Source of the DNA: Intestinibacter bartlettii
GTDB taxonomy: Bacteria > Bacillota > Clostridia > Peptostreptococcales > Peptostreptococcaceae
Assembly (NCBI GenBank): GCA_025148965.1
Contig: CP102273.1
Span: 496,001 to 560,000, forward strand
DNA: 64,000 nucleotides
Reading direction: 5' to 3'
Made by a program: the position numbers and the translations under genes. The notes beneath the pieces were generated by a model. The model saw only the letters and a program-made list of their open reading frames with translations. It did not search any database and was not told where the DNA came from. The first letter of the stretch is position 1, and the number at the start of each line of letters is the position of its first letter. This document shows positions 27,013 through 35,204 of the stretch, one piece after another.

Positions 27013-27044
27013 AGGACCCCTCCAAAAATATAGGGTCCTTTTTG
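27013..27044 (+). terminator. terminator with no gene in front of it
   Basis: AGGACCC / GGGTCCT stem with a 13-nt loop and TTTTTG. The nearest upstream gene points away, so this hairpin ends either an unrecognised small RNA between about 26850 and 27044 or an early-stopped leader of the Rrf2 gene. Nothing else is seen in 26849-27012. Confidence 0.8.
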
Positions 27045-27168
27045 TTGTCTAAAAAAAAATATGTTATACTAAATTATAATATACTAAATGAAAAAATTGT
27101 AAATTATAATTTATTATTTATTGGATTAGGATAAATGACAATATATTTTATGTTAGGAGATGGGGAAT

Positions 27169-27603
27169 TTGAAGATTTCGACAAAAGGAAGATATGCATT
27201 GCGTTTAATGATTGACTTGGCGATAAATGATGATGGTAAATGCATAAGAATAAGAGATATAGCTAAAAGGCAAGAAATCTCTGATAAGTATTTGGAGCAA
27301 ATAATTTCGATACTTAACAGAGCGGGATATATAAAGAGTGTTAGAGGTCCACAAGGAGGACATAGACTTGCAAAACATCCAAGTGAATATACAGTGGGGA
27401 TGATATTAAGATTGACAGAAGGAAGTTTAAGTCCAGTTGCTTGCTTAGATGATGAAGTCAATCAATGTACTAGACAGGCACAATGTGCGACACTAGAGTT
27501 ATGGAAAAAGTTAGACAAGGCTATAAGTGATGTTGTAGATAATGTAACTCTTGAGGATTTAGTACAATGGCAAATAAATAAAAATAGTAATTATATTATT
27601 TAG
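27169..27603 (+). CDS. Rrf2-family transcriptional regulator (IscR/CymR-like)
   Basis: 144 residues. A TTG start nine bases after AGGAG gives the canonical MKISTKGRYALRLMIDLA; an ATG three codons up overlaps that ribosome site. The winged helix is followed by the dimerisation helix. Three cysteines after residue 90 are spaced C-x7-C-x5-C (ACLDDEVNQCTRQAQC), near but not equal to the C-x5-C-x5-C of IscR, so it may bind an iron-sulfur cluster. CymR, the Bacillus cysteine regulator, belongs to this family, and metY-cysK lie directly downstream, so control of sulfur assimilation is likely (inference). Confidence 0.9.
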   Translation: MKISTKGRYALRLMIDLAINDDGKCIRIRDIAKRQEISDKYLEQIISILNRAGYIKSVRGPQGGHRLAKHPSEYTVGMILRLTEGSLSPVACLDDEVNQCTRQAQCATLELWKKLDKAISDVVDNVTLEDLVQWQINKNSNYII

Positions 27604-27612
27604 TAATTATTG

Positions 27613-27653
27613 AAAACTGCTTAAAATAATAAATATTTTGGGCAGTTTTTTTT
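27613..27653 (+). terminator. terminator after the Rrf2 gene
   Basis: AAAACTGCTTAAAATA pairs with TATTTTGGGCAGTTTT (two U-G pairs), followed by a T-run. Confidence 0.88.
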
Positions 27654-27681
27654 ATCAAATAAAAATAGAAAAAATTACCAT

Positions 27682-27744
27682 AATTCCTATTGACATAGTA
27701 TGAAATATCGACTATTATTAAACCATACTAAATAAGTAGGAATT
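27682..27744 (+). promoter_or_regulatory. metY-cysK promoter inside a two-part symmetrical dyad
   Basis: TTGACA (27690-27695), 17 bp, TATTAT (27713-27718). Around it lies AATTCCTA-N6-TAGTATG (27682-27702), a 21-bp centre, then the exact mirror CATACTA-N6-TAGGAATT (27724-27744). The left half covers the -35 and the right half the start of transcription. It is the probable site of the adjacent Rrf2 regulator. Confidence 0.85.
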
Positions 27745-27798
27745 GAATAATAAGAAATATAAACAAATTAGTATGATATATACAGGGGGATAATTAAA

Positions 27799-29109
27799 AT
27801 GGCAAACAAAATAAGTAGAAAAGAAAGAAATTTAAAATTTGAAACATTACAACTTCATGTAGGGCAAGAAACACCAGACCCAGTAACAGATGCAAGAGCA
27901 GTACCAATATATCAAACATCTTCATATGTATTTAAAAATTGCGATCATGCAGCAGCTAGATTTGGATTAAGTGATGCAGGTAATATATACGGAAGATTAA
28001 CAAATCCAACAGAAGATGTATTTGAACAAAGAATGGCAGCCCTTGAAGGTGGGGTAGCAGCATTAGCTGTGGCTTCAGGTGCAGCAGCATTATCATATAC
28101 ATTCCAAAACTTAGCACAAAGTGGAGACCACATAGTAGCAGCAAATAATATCTATGGTGGAACATACAATTACTTAGAACATACTTTCCCAGAATACGGA
28201 GTAAAAACAACATTTGTTGATCCATCAGATTTAAAATCAATAGAAGATGCAATACAAGAAAATACTAAAGCAGTATTTATAGAAACATTAGGAAATCCAA
28301 ACTCAGATGTAGTTGATATAGAAGCAATAGCAAAAATAGCACATGACAATAAAATACCACTAGTAATAGATAATACTTTTGGAACACCTTATTTAATAAG
28401 ACCTATAGAACATGGAGCAGATATAGTTGTTCATTCAGCAACTAAGTTTATAGGAGGTCATGGAACAACAATTGGTGGAGTTATAGTAGATGGAGGTAAA
28501 TTTGATTGGGAAGCATCAGGAAAATTCCCAAGTTTAGTTGAACCAAATCCAAGTTATCATGGAGTAAGCTTCACAAAAGCAGCTGGACCAGCAGCTTTCG
28601 TAACAAAAATAAGAGCAATATTACTTAGAGATACAGGTGCTACACTTTCACCATTCCATGCTTTCTTCTTCTTACAAGGATTAGAAACTTTATCATTAAG
28701 AGTTGAAAGACATGTAGAAAATGCATTAAAGGTTGTTGAGTATTTAAATAATCATCCACAAGTTGAAAAAGTTCATCATCCATCTATAACAGATGATCCA
28801 GAACAACAAAGATTATATAAAAAATACTTCCCAAATGGTGCAGGTTCAATATTTACTTTTGAAATTAAAGGAGATGCTCAAAAAGCAAAAGATTTCATAG
28901 ATAATCTTGAATTATTCTCATTACTTGCTAACGTAGCTGATGTTAAATCATTAGTAATACATCCAGCATCTACAACACATGCTCAACTAAATGAAGAAGA
29001 ATTATTAGCTTGTGGTATAAAACCAAACACTATACGTTTATCAATAGGTACAGAACATATAGATGACATTATACAAGATTTAGAAGAAGCATTTAAGGCT
29101 GTTAAATAA
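27799..29109 (+). CDS. metY: O-acetylhomoserine sulfhydrylase
   Basis: 436 residues; PLP enzyme that makes homocysteine from O-acetylhomoserine and sulfide. It opens with FETLQLHVGQETPDP and shows the long family form (about 430 residues against 390 for the gamma-lyases), with the PLP lysine in HSATKFIGGHGTTIGG and GNIYGRLTNPT. Unlike megL it lacks the LYGCT cysteine (IYGGTYNYL). The start follows AGGGGGAT. cysK follows after 48 bases without a terminator, so the two form a sulfide-assimilation operon under the dyad promoter. Confidence 0.95.
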   Translation: MANKISRKERNLKFETLQLHVGQETPDPVTDARAVPIYQTSSYVFKNCDHAAARFGLSDAGNIYGRLTNPTEDVFEQRMAALEGGVAALAVASGAAALSYTFQNLAQSGDHIVAANNIYGGTYNYLEHTFPEYGVKTTFVDPSDLKSIEDAIQENTKAVFIETLGNPNSDVVDIEAIAKIAHDNKIPLVIDNTFGTPYLIRPIEHGADIVVHSATKFIGGHGTTIGGVIVDGGKFDWEASGKFPSLVEPNPSYHGVSFTKAAGPAAFVTKIRAILLRDTGATLSPFHAFFFLQGLETLSLRVERHVENALKVVEYLNNHPQVEKVHHPSITDDPEQQRLYKKYFPNGAGSIFTFEIKGDAQKAKDFIDNLELFSLLANVADVKSLVIHPASTTHAQLNEEELLACGIKPNTIRLSIGTEHIDDIIQDLEEAFKAVK

Positions 29110-29157
29110 TAGATTTATATATATAAGATTGTAAAATCTTTAGGAGGAAATAATAAA

Positions 29158-30087
29158 ATGTCTAAAATAGCTAAAAAATTAACTGATTTAATAGGAGACA
29201 CACCTTTACTTGAACTTGGAACTTATAGAGATGAAAATAATTTAGAAGCAAACTTAATAGCAAAAGTGGAATATTTTAATCCACTTGGAAGCGTAAAAGA
29301 TAGAGTTGCAAATGCGATGATAGAAACTGCTATTAAGGAAGGAAAAATAAACAAAGATACAGTAATAATAGAACCTACAAGTGGTAACACTGGTATAGGA
29401 TTAGCATTTGTTACTGCAACTAAAGGACTACATTTAATACTTACTATGCCAGAAACAATGAGTATAGAAAGAAGAAGAATAGTTGCTGCATTAGGTGCAG
29501 AAGTAGTTTTAACACCAGGAGCAGAAGGAATGAAAGGTGCTATTGCGAAAGCTGAAGCATTAAAAGAAGAGTATGGAAATGCATTCATTCCTCAACAATT
29601 TGAAAATGAAGCTAACCCTAAAATACATTTTGAAACTACTGGACCAGAAATTTGGAGGGATACAGATGGAAAAGTAGATATATTTGTAGCAGGAGTTGGT
29701 ACTGGTGGTACAGTTACTGGTATAGGAAAATATATAAAATCTCAAAATCCAAATGCGAAAATAGTTGCAGTAGAACCAGCTACATCAGCAGTGCTTTCTG
29801 GTAAAAAACCAGGACCACATAAAATTCAAGGTATAGGTGCAGGATTTGTTCCTAAAGTTTTAGATTTAGACATAGTAGATGAAATAATTCCTGTTGAAAA
29901 TGATGACGCATTTAATGCATCAAGAGCAGTGGCAAAAGCAGAAGGTTTATTAGTTGGTATATCAGCTGGTGCATCAATTTATGCGGCCACAGAATTAGCT
30001 AAAAGACCTGAAAATAAAGGTAAAAACATAGTTATTTTATTACCAGACACTGGTGAAAGATATCTATCAACAACTTTATTTGAATAA
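29158..30087 (+). CDS. cysK: cysteine synthase (O-acetylserine sulfhydrylase)
   Basis: 309 residues; makes cysteine from O-acetylserine and sulfide with PLP. The PLP lysine lies in [11 protein letters not shown] near residue 45, the substrate loop is [12 protein letters not shown] near 75, and the glycine-rich phosphate cradle is [12 protein letters not shown] near 180. Length and motifs are fully typical. The start follows TAGGAGGAAA. It is the last gene of the metY-cysK operon; together the pair lets sulfide enter either homocysteine or cysteine. Confidence 0.96.
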   Translation: MSKIAKKLTDLIGDTPLLELGTYRDENNLEANLIAKVEYFNPLGSVKDRVANAMIETAIKEGKINKDTVIIEPTSGNTGIGLAFVTATKGLHLILTMPETMSIERRRIVAALGAEVVLTPGAEGMKGAIAKAEALKEEYGNAFIPQQFENEANPKIHFETTGPEIWRDTDGKVDIFVAGVGTGGTVTGIGKYIKSQNPNAKIVAVEPATSAVLSGKKPGPHKIQGIGAGFVPKVLDLDIVDEIIPVENDDAFNASRAVAKAEGLLVGISAGASIYAATELAKRPENKGKNIVILLPDTGERYLSTTLFE

Positions 30088-30134
30088 ATATGATATCCCT
30101 TAGTTAGTATATAAATACAAGCATAATAACTAAG

Positions 30135-30182
30135 AAAATAGCTGAGTAATAACTTTGCCCTAAGTTATCTCAGCTATTTTTA
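30135..30182 (+). terminator. terminator after cysK
   Basis: AAAATAGCTGAG / CTCAGCTATTTT stem with an inner AACTT/AAGTT pair, ending in TTTTT. A second repeat, CTTAGTTA / TAACTAAG, lies just before it (30100-30134). Confidence 0.88.
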
Positions 30183-30192
30183 TGCATAAAAA

Positions 30193-30237
30193 AGACTCAA
30201 TAGAAATTTATTTAAAATAAAAATTTCTATTGAGTCT
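30193..30237 (-). terminator. terminator after hydE (minus strand)
   Basis: Perfect 17-bp inverted repeat (30193-30209 with 30221-30237), outer part AGACTCAATAG. On the minus strand it is followed by TTTTTTATG, ten bases after the hydE stop. Confidence 0.9.
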
Positions 30238-30246
30238 ATGTATTTA

Positions 30247-31302
30247 TTATTTTCTAGTCCAAGTAACATTATCTCCACGAGACATGTCCAATTCATATCC
30301 AGCTAAATTTATTCTTTTTTCAATACAATATCTACATTCTGCAGCTTCATCACCTGTACAAATTTTGTTATCGTAAAGTTCATATTTTTTTCTAGAAGAA
30401 GTAGGTGATAAGTTTGGCATTGCAACATTTGCACCAGCATCAAATCCCTTTTCACGACCTATTGGATCTATTGTTCCTAAAGCTGTAGTAGCAGGAAGTA
30501 GGCAAGTAGGAAGTAATAATCTAATTAATGATAACATAAGAGTAGTTTCTTCTACTGTTCCAGCAGGTTCATCTTTAAATTGAGTATCATGATGAGGAAT
30601 AAAAGGACCTATTCCAACCATATGAGGGTCTAAATCTTTTAAGAATAATAAATCCTCAGCAAGTATTTCTGGTGTTTGATAAGGTGAATGAACCATAAAT
30701 CCAGCACCTATTTGGTATCCGATTTCTTTTAAGTTACGTAAACATTGGATTCTATTTGATAATTTTAAGTCGCTTGGATGTAGCTTTTGATAGTGTTCTT
30801 CGTTTGCAGTTTCGTGTCTAAGTAGATATCTGTCGGCACCTGCATCGTAATATTTTTTATATGATTCGTAGCTTTTTTCACCTATAGATAATGTGATTGC
30901 ACAATCTGGATATTTAGCTTTTATTGATTTTACAATTTCAACAATTTTATCGTCAGTGAAATATGGATCTTCGCCACCTTGTAACACATAAGTGCTATAT
31001 CCAAGTTTATGTCCTATGTCAGCACATTCCATAATTTGTTCTAGTGAAAGTCTATATCTATCTGCATTTTTATTTGATTTTCTGATTCCGCAATAATAGC
31101 AATCATTTTTGCATATATTAGTAAATTCAATTAGCGCTCTTAAATAAACTTTTTTACCATAGTATTTGTCTCTAAGACAGGAAGCTTTTTCGCTTAGATA
31201 TTTTCTATCTTCATCATTTATATTTTTTATAATATAAACAAGTTCTTCCTTTGTTAATATATGTTTTTCTGCTAATTCATCAATTAAATTTCTTATATTC
31301 AT
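30247..31302 (-). CDS. hydE: [FeFe]-hydrogenase maturation radical SAM protein HydE
   Basis: 351 residues. The radical-SAM cluster motif is CKNDCYYCG near residue 63 (C-x3-C-x2-C). A second C-terminal set, CTGDEAAECRYC (C-x7-C-x2-C), matches the optional second cluster of HydE. The biotin-synthase-like barrel motifs include YVLQGGEDPYF and GIGPFIPHHDT. HydE acts with HydF and HydG to build the H-cluster of iron-only hydrogenase. Neither partner, nor a hydrogenase, lies in this window. The start follows GGGGAGGGG. Its terminator follows directly; it is monocistronic. Confidence 0.92.
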   Translation of the reverse strand: MNIRNLIDELAEKHILTKEELVYIIKNINDEDRKYLSEKASCLRDKYYGKKVYLRALIEFTNICKNDCYYCGIRKSNKNADRYRLSLEQIMECADIGHKLGYSTYVLQGGEDPYFTDDKIVEIVKSIKAKYPDCAITLSIGEKSYESYKKYYDAGADRYLLRHETANEEHYQKLHPSDLKLSNRIQCLRNLKEIGYQIGAGFMVHSPYQTPEILAEDLLFLKDLDPHMVGIGPFIPHHDTQFKDEPAGTVEETTLMLSLIRLLLPTCLLPATTALGTIDPIGREKGFDAGANVAMPNLSPTSSRKKYELYDNKICTGDEAAECRYCIEKRINLAGYELDMSRGDNVTWTRK

Positions 31303-31418
31303 AAAACCCCTCCCCCTAAAGCATGCTATACAATTTATACTTAAACAGTATGAAATTACTTATATTTTAACACAAAAGAGTAGTTGGTGTAAAATTATGG
31401 AAATAAATGTGCAAATAA

Positions 31419-31456
31419 AAAAGCTGTAGACTAAACTTTATTTAGCCACAGCTTTT
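31419..31456 (-). terminator. terminator after the zinc-ribbon protein gene
   Basis: AAAAGCTGTAGACTAAA pairs with TTTAGCCACAGCTTTT; the minus-strand transcript ends in a T-run. Confidence 0.87.
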
Positions 31457-31493
31457 GGTTCACAGTTTTAATTTATTTTTAAATTATAGATAA

Positions 31494-32456
31494 TTATAAT
31501 TTAAAGTAATTAACTTGGTAGTCAGTTAATTCGCTATCACATTCAGCACAGTGGAAACTTTTCTTAGAAGTTATGAACGAATTAGATTCGCTATCATACT
31601 CAGTTTTCATTTTAGTAACTATACCAGCTGAAGTAAGATCTTTACCACATTTTTTACAGTTTTGAACAGTACATATATTTTCTAAGAATGCAGGGTTTAA
31701 TTGTTCAATTGTATATCCGCATTTTGAGCAAGTTACTGCATTTTCTTGTTCTTTAGAAGTAACAACTAATTTCTTTTCATCTTTAGAATATTTATAATTT
31801 ACTTTTTCTGAAATTGAATATCCTGTTTCAAAAATATTGCAACTACAGTTAGGACATATAAACTTAGGTTCATACATATTAGATTGTTGTAGTTGTTCAA
31901 CTTTACTGTCAGTATTTTTATCTGTACTTGGAGTACTTTCTACAGTTTCTGGTTTATCAGTATTAGGTTTCGTATCAGCAACATCTTCTTTTTTAGATTG
32001 TGATGTTTTAGCTTTATTTGGTTCTTTATAGTAACCACCACCTAAATCAACTTGACCGCATAAGTCAGATAGTTTTTCTCCTACAGTTTTTAAAAATGTT
32101 TCTATATCATCATCTTCAGTATTTTCTTCTTCTAATTTAGTATCATAATTTACTATATAATCATAAATATCTTTTGCATTAAATTGAGTAGCTGCTGCTA
32201 GAATGTGTTCTTTAACAGTAGCAAATTGTTTATTTTTAGAAGGATTATCTAAATTAACAATGTCGTTATTTAAAATAAATTTAACTATTGAAAGATAGTT
32301 ATATTTAGTTGCGAAGAAAAGTACCATTTCGTCTAAGTTATTTTCTGCAATTCTATCTGCAAAATCAACAAAGACTTCTGGAGAGTCTAAGTAAATTTTC
32401 TTCTCTAAATCCTTTAAATCATTAAGTATTTCTATAATATTAAATATTTTTTTCAT
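31494..32456 (-). CDS. ankyrin-like N-terminus with C-terminal zinc-ribbon pairs
   Basis: 320 residues. About 1-120 are helical with an ankyrin-like rhythm (DEMVLFFATKYNYLSIVKFIL, HILAAATQFNAKDIYDYI). A low-complexity Thr/Ser/Asp/Lys linker covers about 140-195. The C-terminal 130 residues contain paired cysteines (CPNC, CSKC, CKKC, CAEC), consistent with one or two zinc ribbons. There is no membrane segment. Function unknown; the layout suggests a protein- or nucleic-acid-binding adaptor. The start follows AAGGAGGAT. It is the second gene after a HAD phosphatase, 23 bases apart. Confidence 0.65.
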   Translation of the reverse strand: MKKIFNIIEILNDLKDLEKKIYLDSPEVFVDFADRIAENNLDEMVLFFATKYNYLSIVKFILNNDIVNLDNPSKNKQFATVKEHILAAATQFNAKDIYDYIVNYDTKLEEENTEDDDIETFLKTVGEKLSDLCGQVDLGGGYYKEPNKAKTSQSKKEDVADTKPNTDKPETVESTPSTDKNTDSKVEQLQQSNMYEPKFICPNCSCNIFETGYSISEKVNYKYSKDEKKLVVTSKEQENAVTCSKCGYTIEQLNPAFLENICTVQNCKKCGKDLTSAGIVTKMKTEYDSESNSFITSKKSFHCAECDSELTDYQVNYFKL

Positions 32457-32479
32457 AACTAATCCTCCTTGATTAGATT

Positions 32480-33214
32480 TTATAAATCATTTTTGTATAT
32501 CTCTACATCTGGAGCGAGAGAGTAGATTGTATCTTTTCTTTCTACTATAATTTTAGTAGTTTTAGATAAGGTATCATCTTGATTGATGTGAAGTAAAAGT
32601 TCCTTTGTAGGATTTATGGCAATTGGATTACCAACTCTTCTCAGCATATTAATATCTCCATTCGTATCACCGTAAGCATAAGATTTTTCTAAATCCAAGT
32701 TGTGCTTTTCAACGAGTTCGTCGATAGCTTTGTTTTTGCTTACAGAATCCCACATAGGTATAACTTTACCAGTAAATGCATTATCTTCAAATACATAAAC
32801 GCTGCCTCTATAATCTGTAATATTATATTTTTCTGCCATTTTCTTAACTAGAAAATCTGGGCTGCCTGAGATAAATATAACTTTGTGACCTTGTGATAGA
32901 TGCCATTTAATCCTAGAGCGAGTATAAGTATATACTCTTTCTGATTTTAATTTTATTACTTGATCTGTTGCAAAATCTATAGCAGATTTATCTAATCCTA
33001 TAAGTGATTTAACATATAAATCACATAAGTTTAAAAGATAATCATCGTAATTTCCTTGTCTTCTGTCCCAAGTCATAAAAATATCTCTTGTATTATCAAC
33101 CCACGCTTTTTCATCAACTACTTCATATTTTATTAGTTTTTTGAAATGCTCAACCATAAGAGAGTCTCTATAGATTGTTCCGTCAATATCAAAAAAGGCT
33201 GCTGTGTTTTTCAT
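32480..33214 (-). CDS. HAD-superfamily phosphatase (HAD-IB type)
   Basis: 244 residues from the ATG after AGGGGTGAT (a GTG three codons up overlaps that site). HAD motifs are all present: I, FFDIDGTIYRDS; II, FISGSPD; the Lys of motif III near residue 170; IV, YGDTNGDINML. The helical cap after motif I is like the phosphoserine-phosphatase branch (subfamily IB). It probably hydrolyses a small phosphorylated metabolite; the substrate is unknown. It is first in a two-gene minus-strand operon with the zinc-ribbon protein. Confidence 0.87.
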   Translation of the reverse strand: MKNTAAFFDIDGTIYRDSLMVEHFKKLIKYEVVDEKAWVDNTRDIFMTWDRRQGNYDDYLLNLCDLYVKSLIGLDKSAIDFATDQVIKLKSERVYTYTRSRIKWHLSQGHKVIFISGSPDFLVKKMAEKYNITDYRGSVYVFEDNAFTGKVIPMWDSVSKNKAIDELVEKHNLDLEKSYAYGDTNGDINMLRRVGNPIAINPTKELLLHINQDDTLSKTTKIIVERKDTIYSLAPDVEIYKNDL

Positions 33215-33392
33215 AAAGATCACCCCTAATTATGCTTTCTTATATTATATTATATTTTTTGTAAATAATATACTAAGACTATAAAATATAATTAAAATGA
33301 TATATTATATTGGTATTATAATTAAAAATAAAACTGGAGATTATAAGTTAATGTTTTTATATAAGAAAATTAAATAGGAGAGGAAAGATTGT

Positions 33393-34478
33393 ATGAATTT
33401 TGAATATGCAAAGATAACGAGATCAAGACTAATGGGAAGTATGGGTCTTGTTATAAAACATAGTGATAATGAAAGTGAAATATTTGAGTATTACCTTCTT
33501 GATTGTGAGGGATTAGGATTTTGTGATTATGTTAGACTAGAAAATCCAACAAAAGAAGAAGCGTATATGGAAGAAGAAAGATTGATGGGTGGTTTAGGAG
33601 AAAATAGAGTATTTATATCTGAGGATAGAGCTTTATTTTTAGTTCAATATTTTGGACAAAAAAATATTGAGTACGATAAACCACTTCCAGATGGACAAGA
33701 ATACTATATGGATACTATAAAAAATCATAAAACTAATTTAACAATGGAAGATATGTTTCCTATTATATGTAGGAAAATAACAAACGATATTGAGTTCATA
33801 AACTTTATGACAATGAGATTTATAGCATGGGATAGAGAAGCTCTTAGACATTTTTGTGAAAATAAAGAAACAGCATATATGCACATAACAAATATAAATG
33901 GAACACTTCTTAAAAATACTGTTTATGAAAAAGGAAACGGAAAGTACATAAGTAAGGCAATTTATGAAGATAATGATGGTTATTACGTATGTAAAATAGC
34001 CTTCAATATAGAAATATCAAATAATGAATATAAAATAAAATCTATTTTTGTTACAGATAAGCAACCGTTATATGATTTCCAAGTATTTGATGAAATATCT
34101 AAAAATGAGTTTGTTGATATTTATGATTTAGAAAAATACGATGAGTTTATAGATAAGTTTTATAGAGATAATCCTTTTATGATGAAGAGTGAATTAGATG
34201 AAGGTATGTTCTTTACTAGATTTAACTTCAATAATAATCATGTTAAGGAAAGAGTATATGTAATAAATAATGATTTAAAGGCAATTTATTATGCTATGGA
34301 GGATAAGTTCTATGTAGCGACATATTCTAAAAGAGATAGAGATTATATAAATAAATTATTACTTGCAAATTATAAAGAGTATATAAAATTTGATGATGCT
34401 ATGTGTTTTGAACAAAATGTATTATTTGATTTTGCAGAATCTGGATGTGATGATTTTAATTACTTTATAGAAGATTAA
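33393..34478 (+). CDS. conserved-looking protein of unknown function
   Basis: 361 residues from an ATG after AGGAGAGGAAAG. The N-terminal 110 residues have mixed strands and helices with an acidic bias (FEYYLLDCEGLGFCDYVRLE, then EERLMGGLGENRVFIS). The rest is alpha/beta and rich in Tyr, Asp, Asn and Phe. There is no signal peptide, membrane helix or motif I recognise. It is unlinked: a promoter-sized gap lies upstream and a structured non-coding region downstream. Codon use matches the neighbours, so there is no sign of recent transfer. Confidence 0.7.
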   Translation: MNFEYAKITRSRLMGSMGLVIKHSDNESEIFEYYLLDCEGLGFCDYVRLENPTKEEAYMEEERLMGGLGENRVFISEDRALFLVQYFGQKNIEYDKPLPDGQEYYMDTIKNHKTNLTMEDMFPIICRKITNDIEFINFMTMRFIAWDREALRHFCENKETAYMHITNINGTLLKNTVYEKGNGKYISKAIYEDNDGYYVCKIAFNIEISNNEYKIKSIFVTDKQPLYDFQVFDEISKNEFVDIYDLEKYDEFIDKFYRDNPFMMKSELDEGMFFTRFNFNNNHVKERVYVINNDLKAIYYAMEDKFYVATYSKRDRDYINKLLLANYKEYIKFDDAMCFEQNVLFDFAESGCDDFNYFIED

Positions 34479-34588
34479 AATATATTTTTAGTTTAATAAA
34501 ATTGAGCGTAGATTTAAAAATGAAAATGGAAATCTATATCTTAAATTAAAAAATATTAACAAAAAATGATAATTAATATCAAATTGTA

Positions 34589-34617
34589 TTGATAATCTAT
34601 ATAAAATGTGCTACTAT
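34589..34617 (+). promoter_or_regulatory. strong promoter in the fhs upstream region
   Basis: TTGATA (34589-34594), 17-bp spacer, TACTAT (34612-34617) with a TG extension. It points to a short transcribed segment that runs into the 34667 terminator. Confidence 0.7.
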
Positions 34618-34623
34618 TATTTT

Positions 34624-34700
34624 AGTAGTTAATTTAGGTTAACAAAATAGCCCTTTAAAGTGATGAAAAAACAGCTCCTACAGTAGGAGCTGTTTTTTTA
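34624..34700 (+). ncRNA. candidate small RNA of about 75 nt
   Basis: The promoter above would start transcription near 34624. A strong terminator at 34667-34700 (stem AACAGCTCCTA-CAG-TAGGAGCTGTT, then seven T) would end it. There is no reading frame of note inside. The 5' part contains GTTAA-N6-TTAAC. The alternative is that the hairpin is simply the late terminator of the preceding gene, 190 bases upstream. Confidence 0.45.
34667..34700. terminator. strong terminator hairpin upstream of fhs
   Basis: Perfect stem of at least 11 bp with a 3-nt loop and A/T runs on both sides. Confidence 0.9.
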
Positions 34701-34826
34701 TGTGTAAATAATAATATTTATCCATAATACAAATTTGTTACAAAAATATAAAATTTTATAAATTTGTGGGAAAAACAAAATTTTAGTACTATAATTTAAT
34801 TACATAGTTTATTTATATTTATTTCA

Positions 34827-34867
34827 TAAGATTATTTGTTACGCAAAAGATAATCTTATTTTTTTTT
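34827..34867 (+). terminator. second terminator hairpin in the fhs leader region
   Basis: ATAAGATTAT-N13-ATAATCTTAT followed by nine T. A TATAAT at 34790-34795 lies just upstream, so this could end a second short transcript or attenuate fhs. Confidence 0.75.
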
Positions 34868-34876
34868 ACAATAGAA

Positions 34877-34910
34877 AGAGGGCATTCTAGAATTATCTAG
34901 CATGCCCTCT
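34877..34910 (+). other. long hairpin without T-run in the fhs leader region
   Basis: AGAGGGCAT pairs with ATGCCCTCT, with an inner CTAG/CTAG pair and an AATTAT loop. It is very stable for this AT-rich genome but lacks a poly-T tail, so it is more likely a structural or protein-binding RNA element than a terminator. Confidence 0.6.
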
Positions 34911-34940
34911 CTTACGTATTTATAATATTGGGGGAATATT

Positions 34941-34976
34941 ATGAGGAATACATTAATATTATTGTCAGGAAAATAA
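34941..34976 (+). CDS. possible 11-residue leader peptide
   Basis: GGGGG, six bases, then ATG and MRNTLILLSGK with a TAA stop. The ribosome site is strong but the product is tiny and has no run of a single regulatory amino acid. It lies between the hairpins and fhs, so translation might affect leader folding. It could be chance. Confidence 0.25.
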   Translation: MRNTLILLSGK

Positions 34977-35058
34977 ATATTATACATTTTTTAATAAAAA
35001 AATTAAAAAAAAATAAATATACAAAATGCATAAAAAAACATGTTAAAAAATAACGTTT

Positions 35059-35138
35059 TGTTGTTAAAACAACATATATTTACCAGAGATTGGACTATAA
35101 TATATTTATAATAACAAGTCGAAATATAATATATTTCG
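35059..35138. promoter_or_regulatory. two perfect palindromes upstream of fhs
   Basis: TGTTGTT-AA-AACAACA at 35059-35074 and CGAAATATA-A-TATATTTCG at 35120-35138, on either side of a TATAAT at 35096-35101. They are candidate operators around an fhs promoter; the regulators are unknown. No -35 of good fit was found. Confidence 0.5.
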
Positions 35139-35204
35139 TTTTATTAAATCATTTATTGAAAATTTTATTTATTTTAAAATTCAAATTTTGGGAGGATGTT
35201 TGTT

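Noticed and set aside
34700-35204. Tetrahydrofolate riboswitch ahead of fhs
   Set aside because: I looked for the conserved core of the class and did not find it; the segments are simple hairpins and palindromes.
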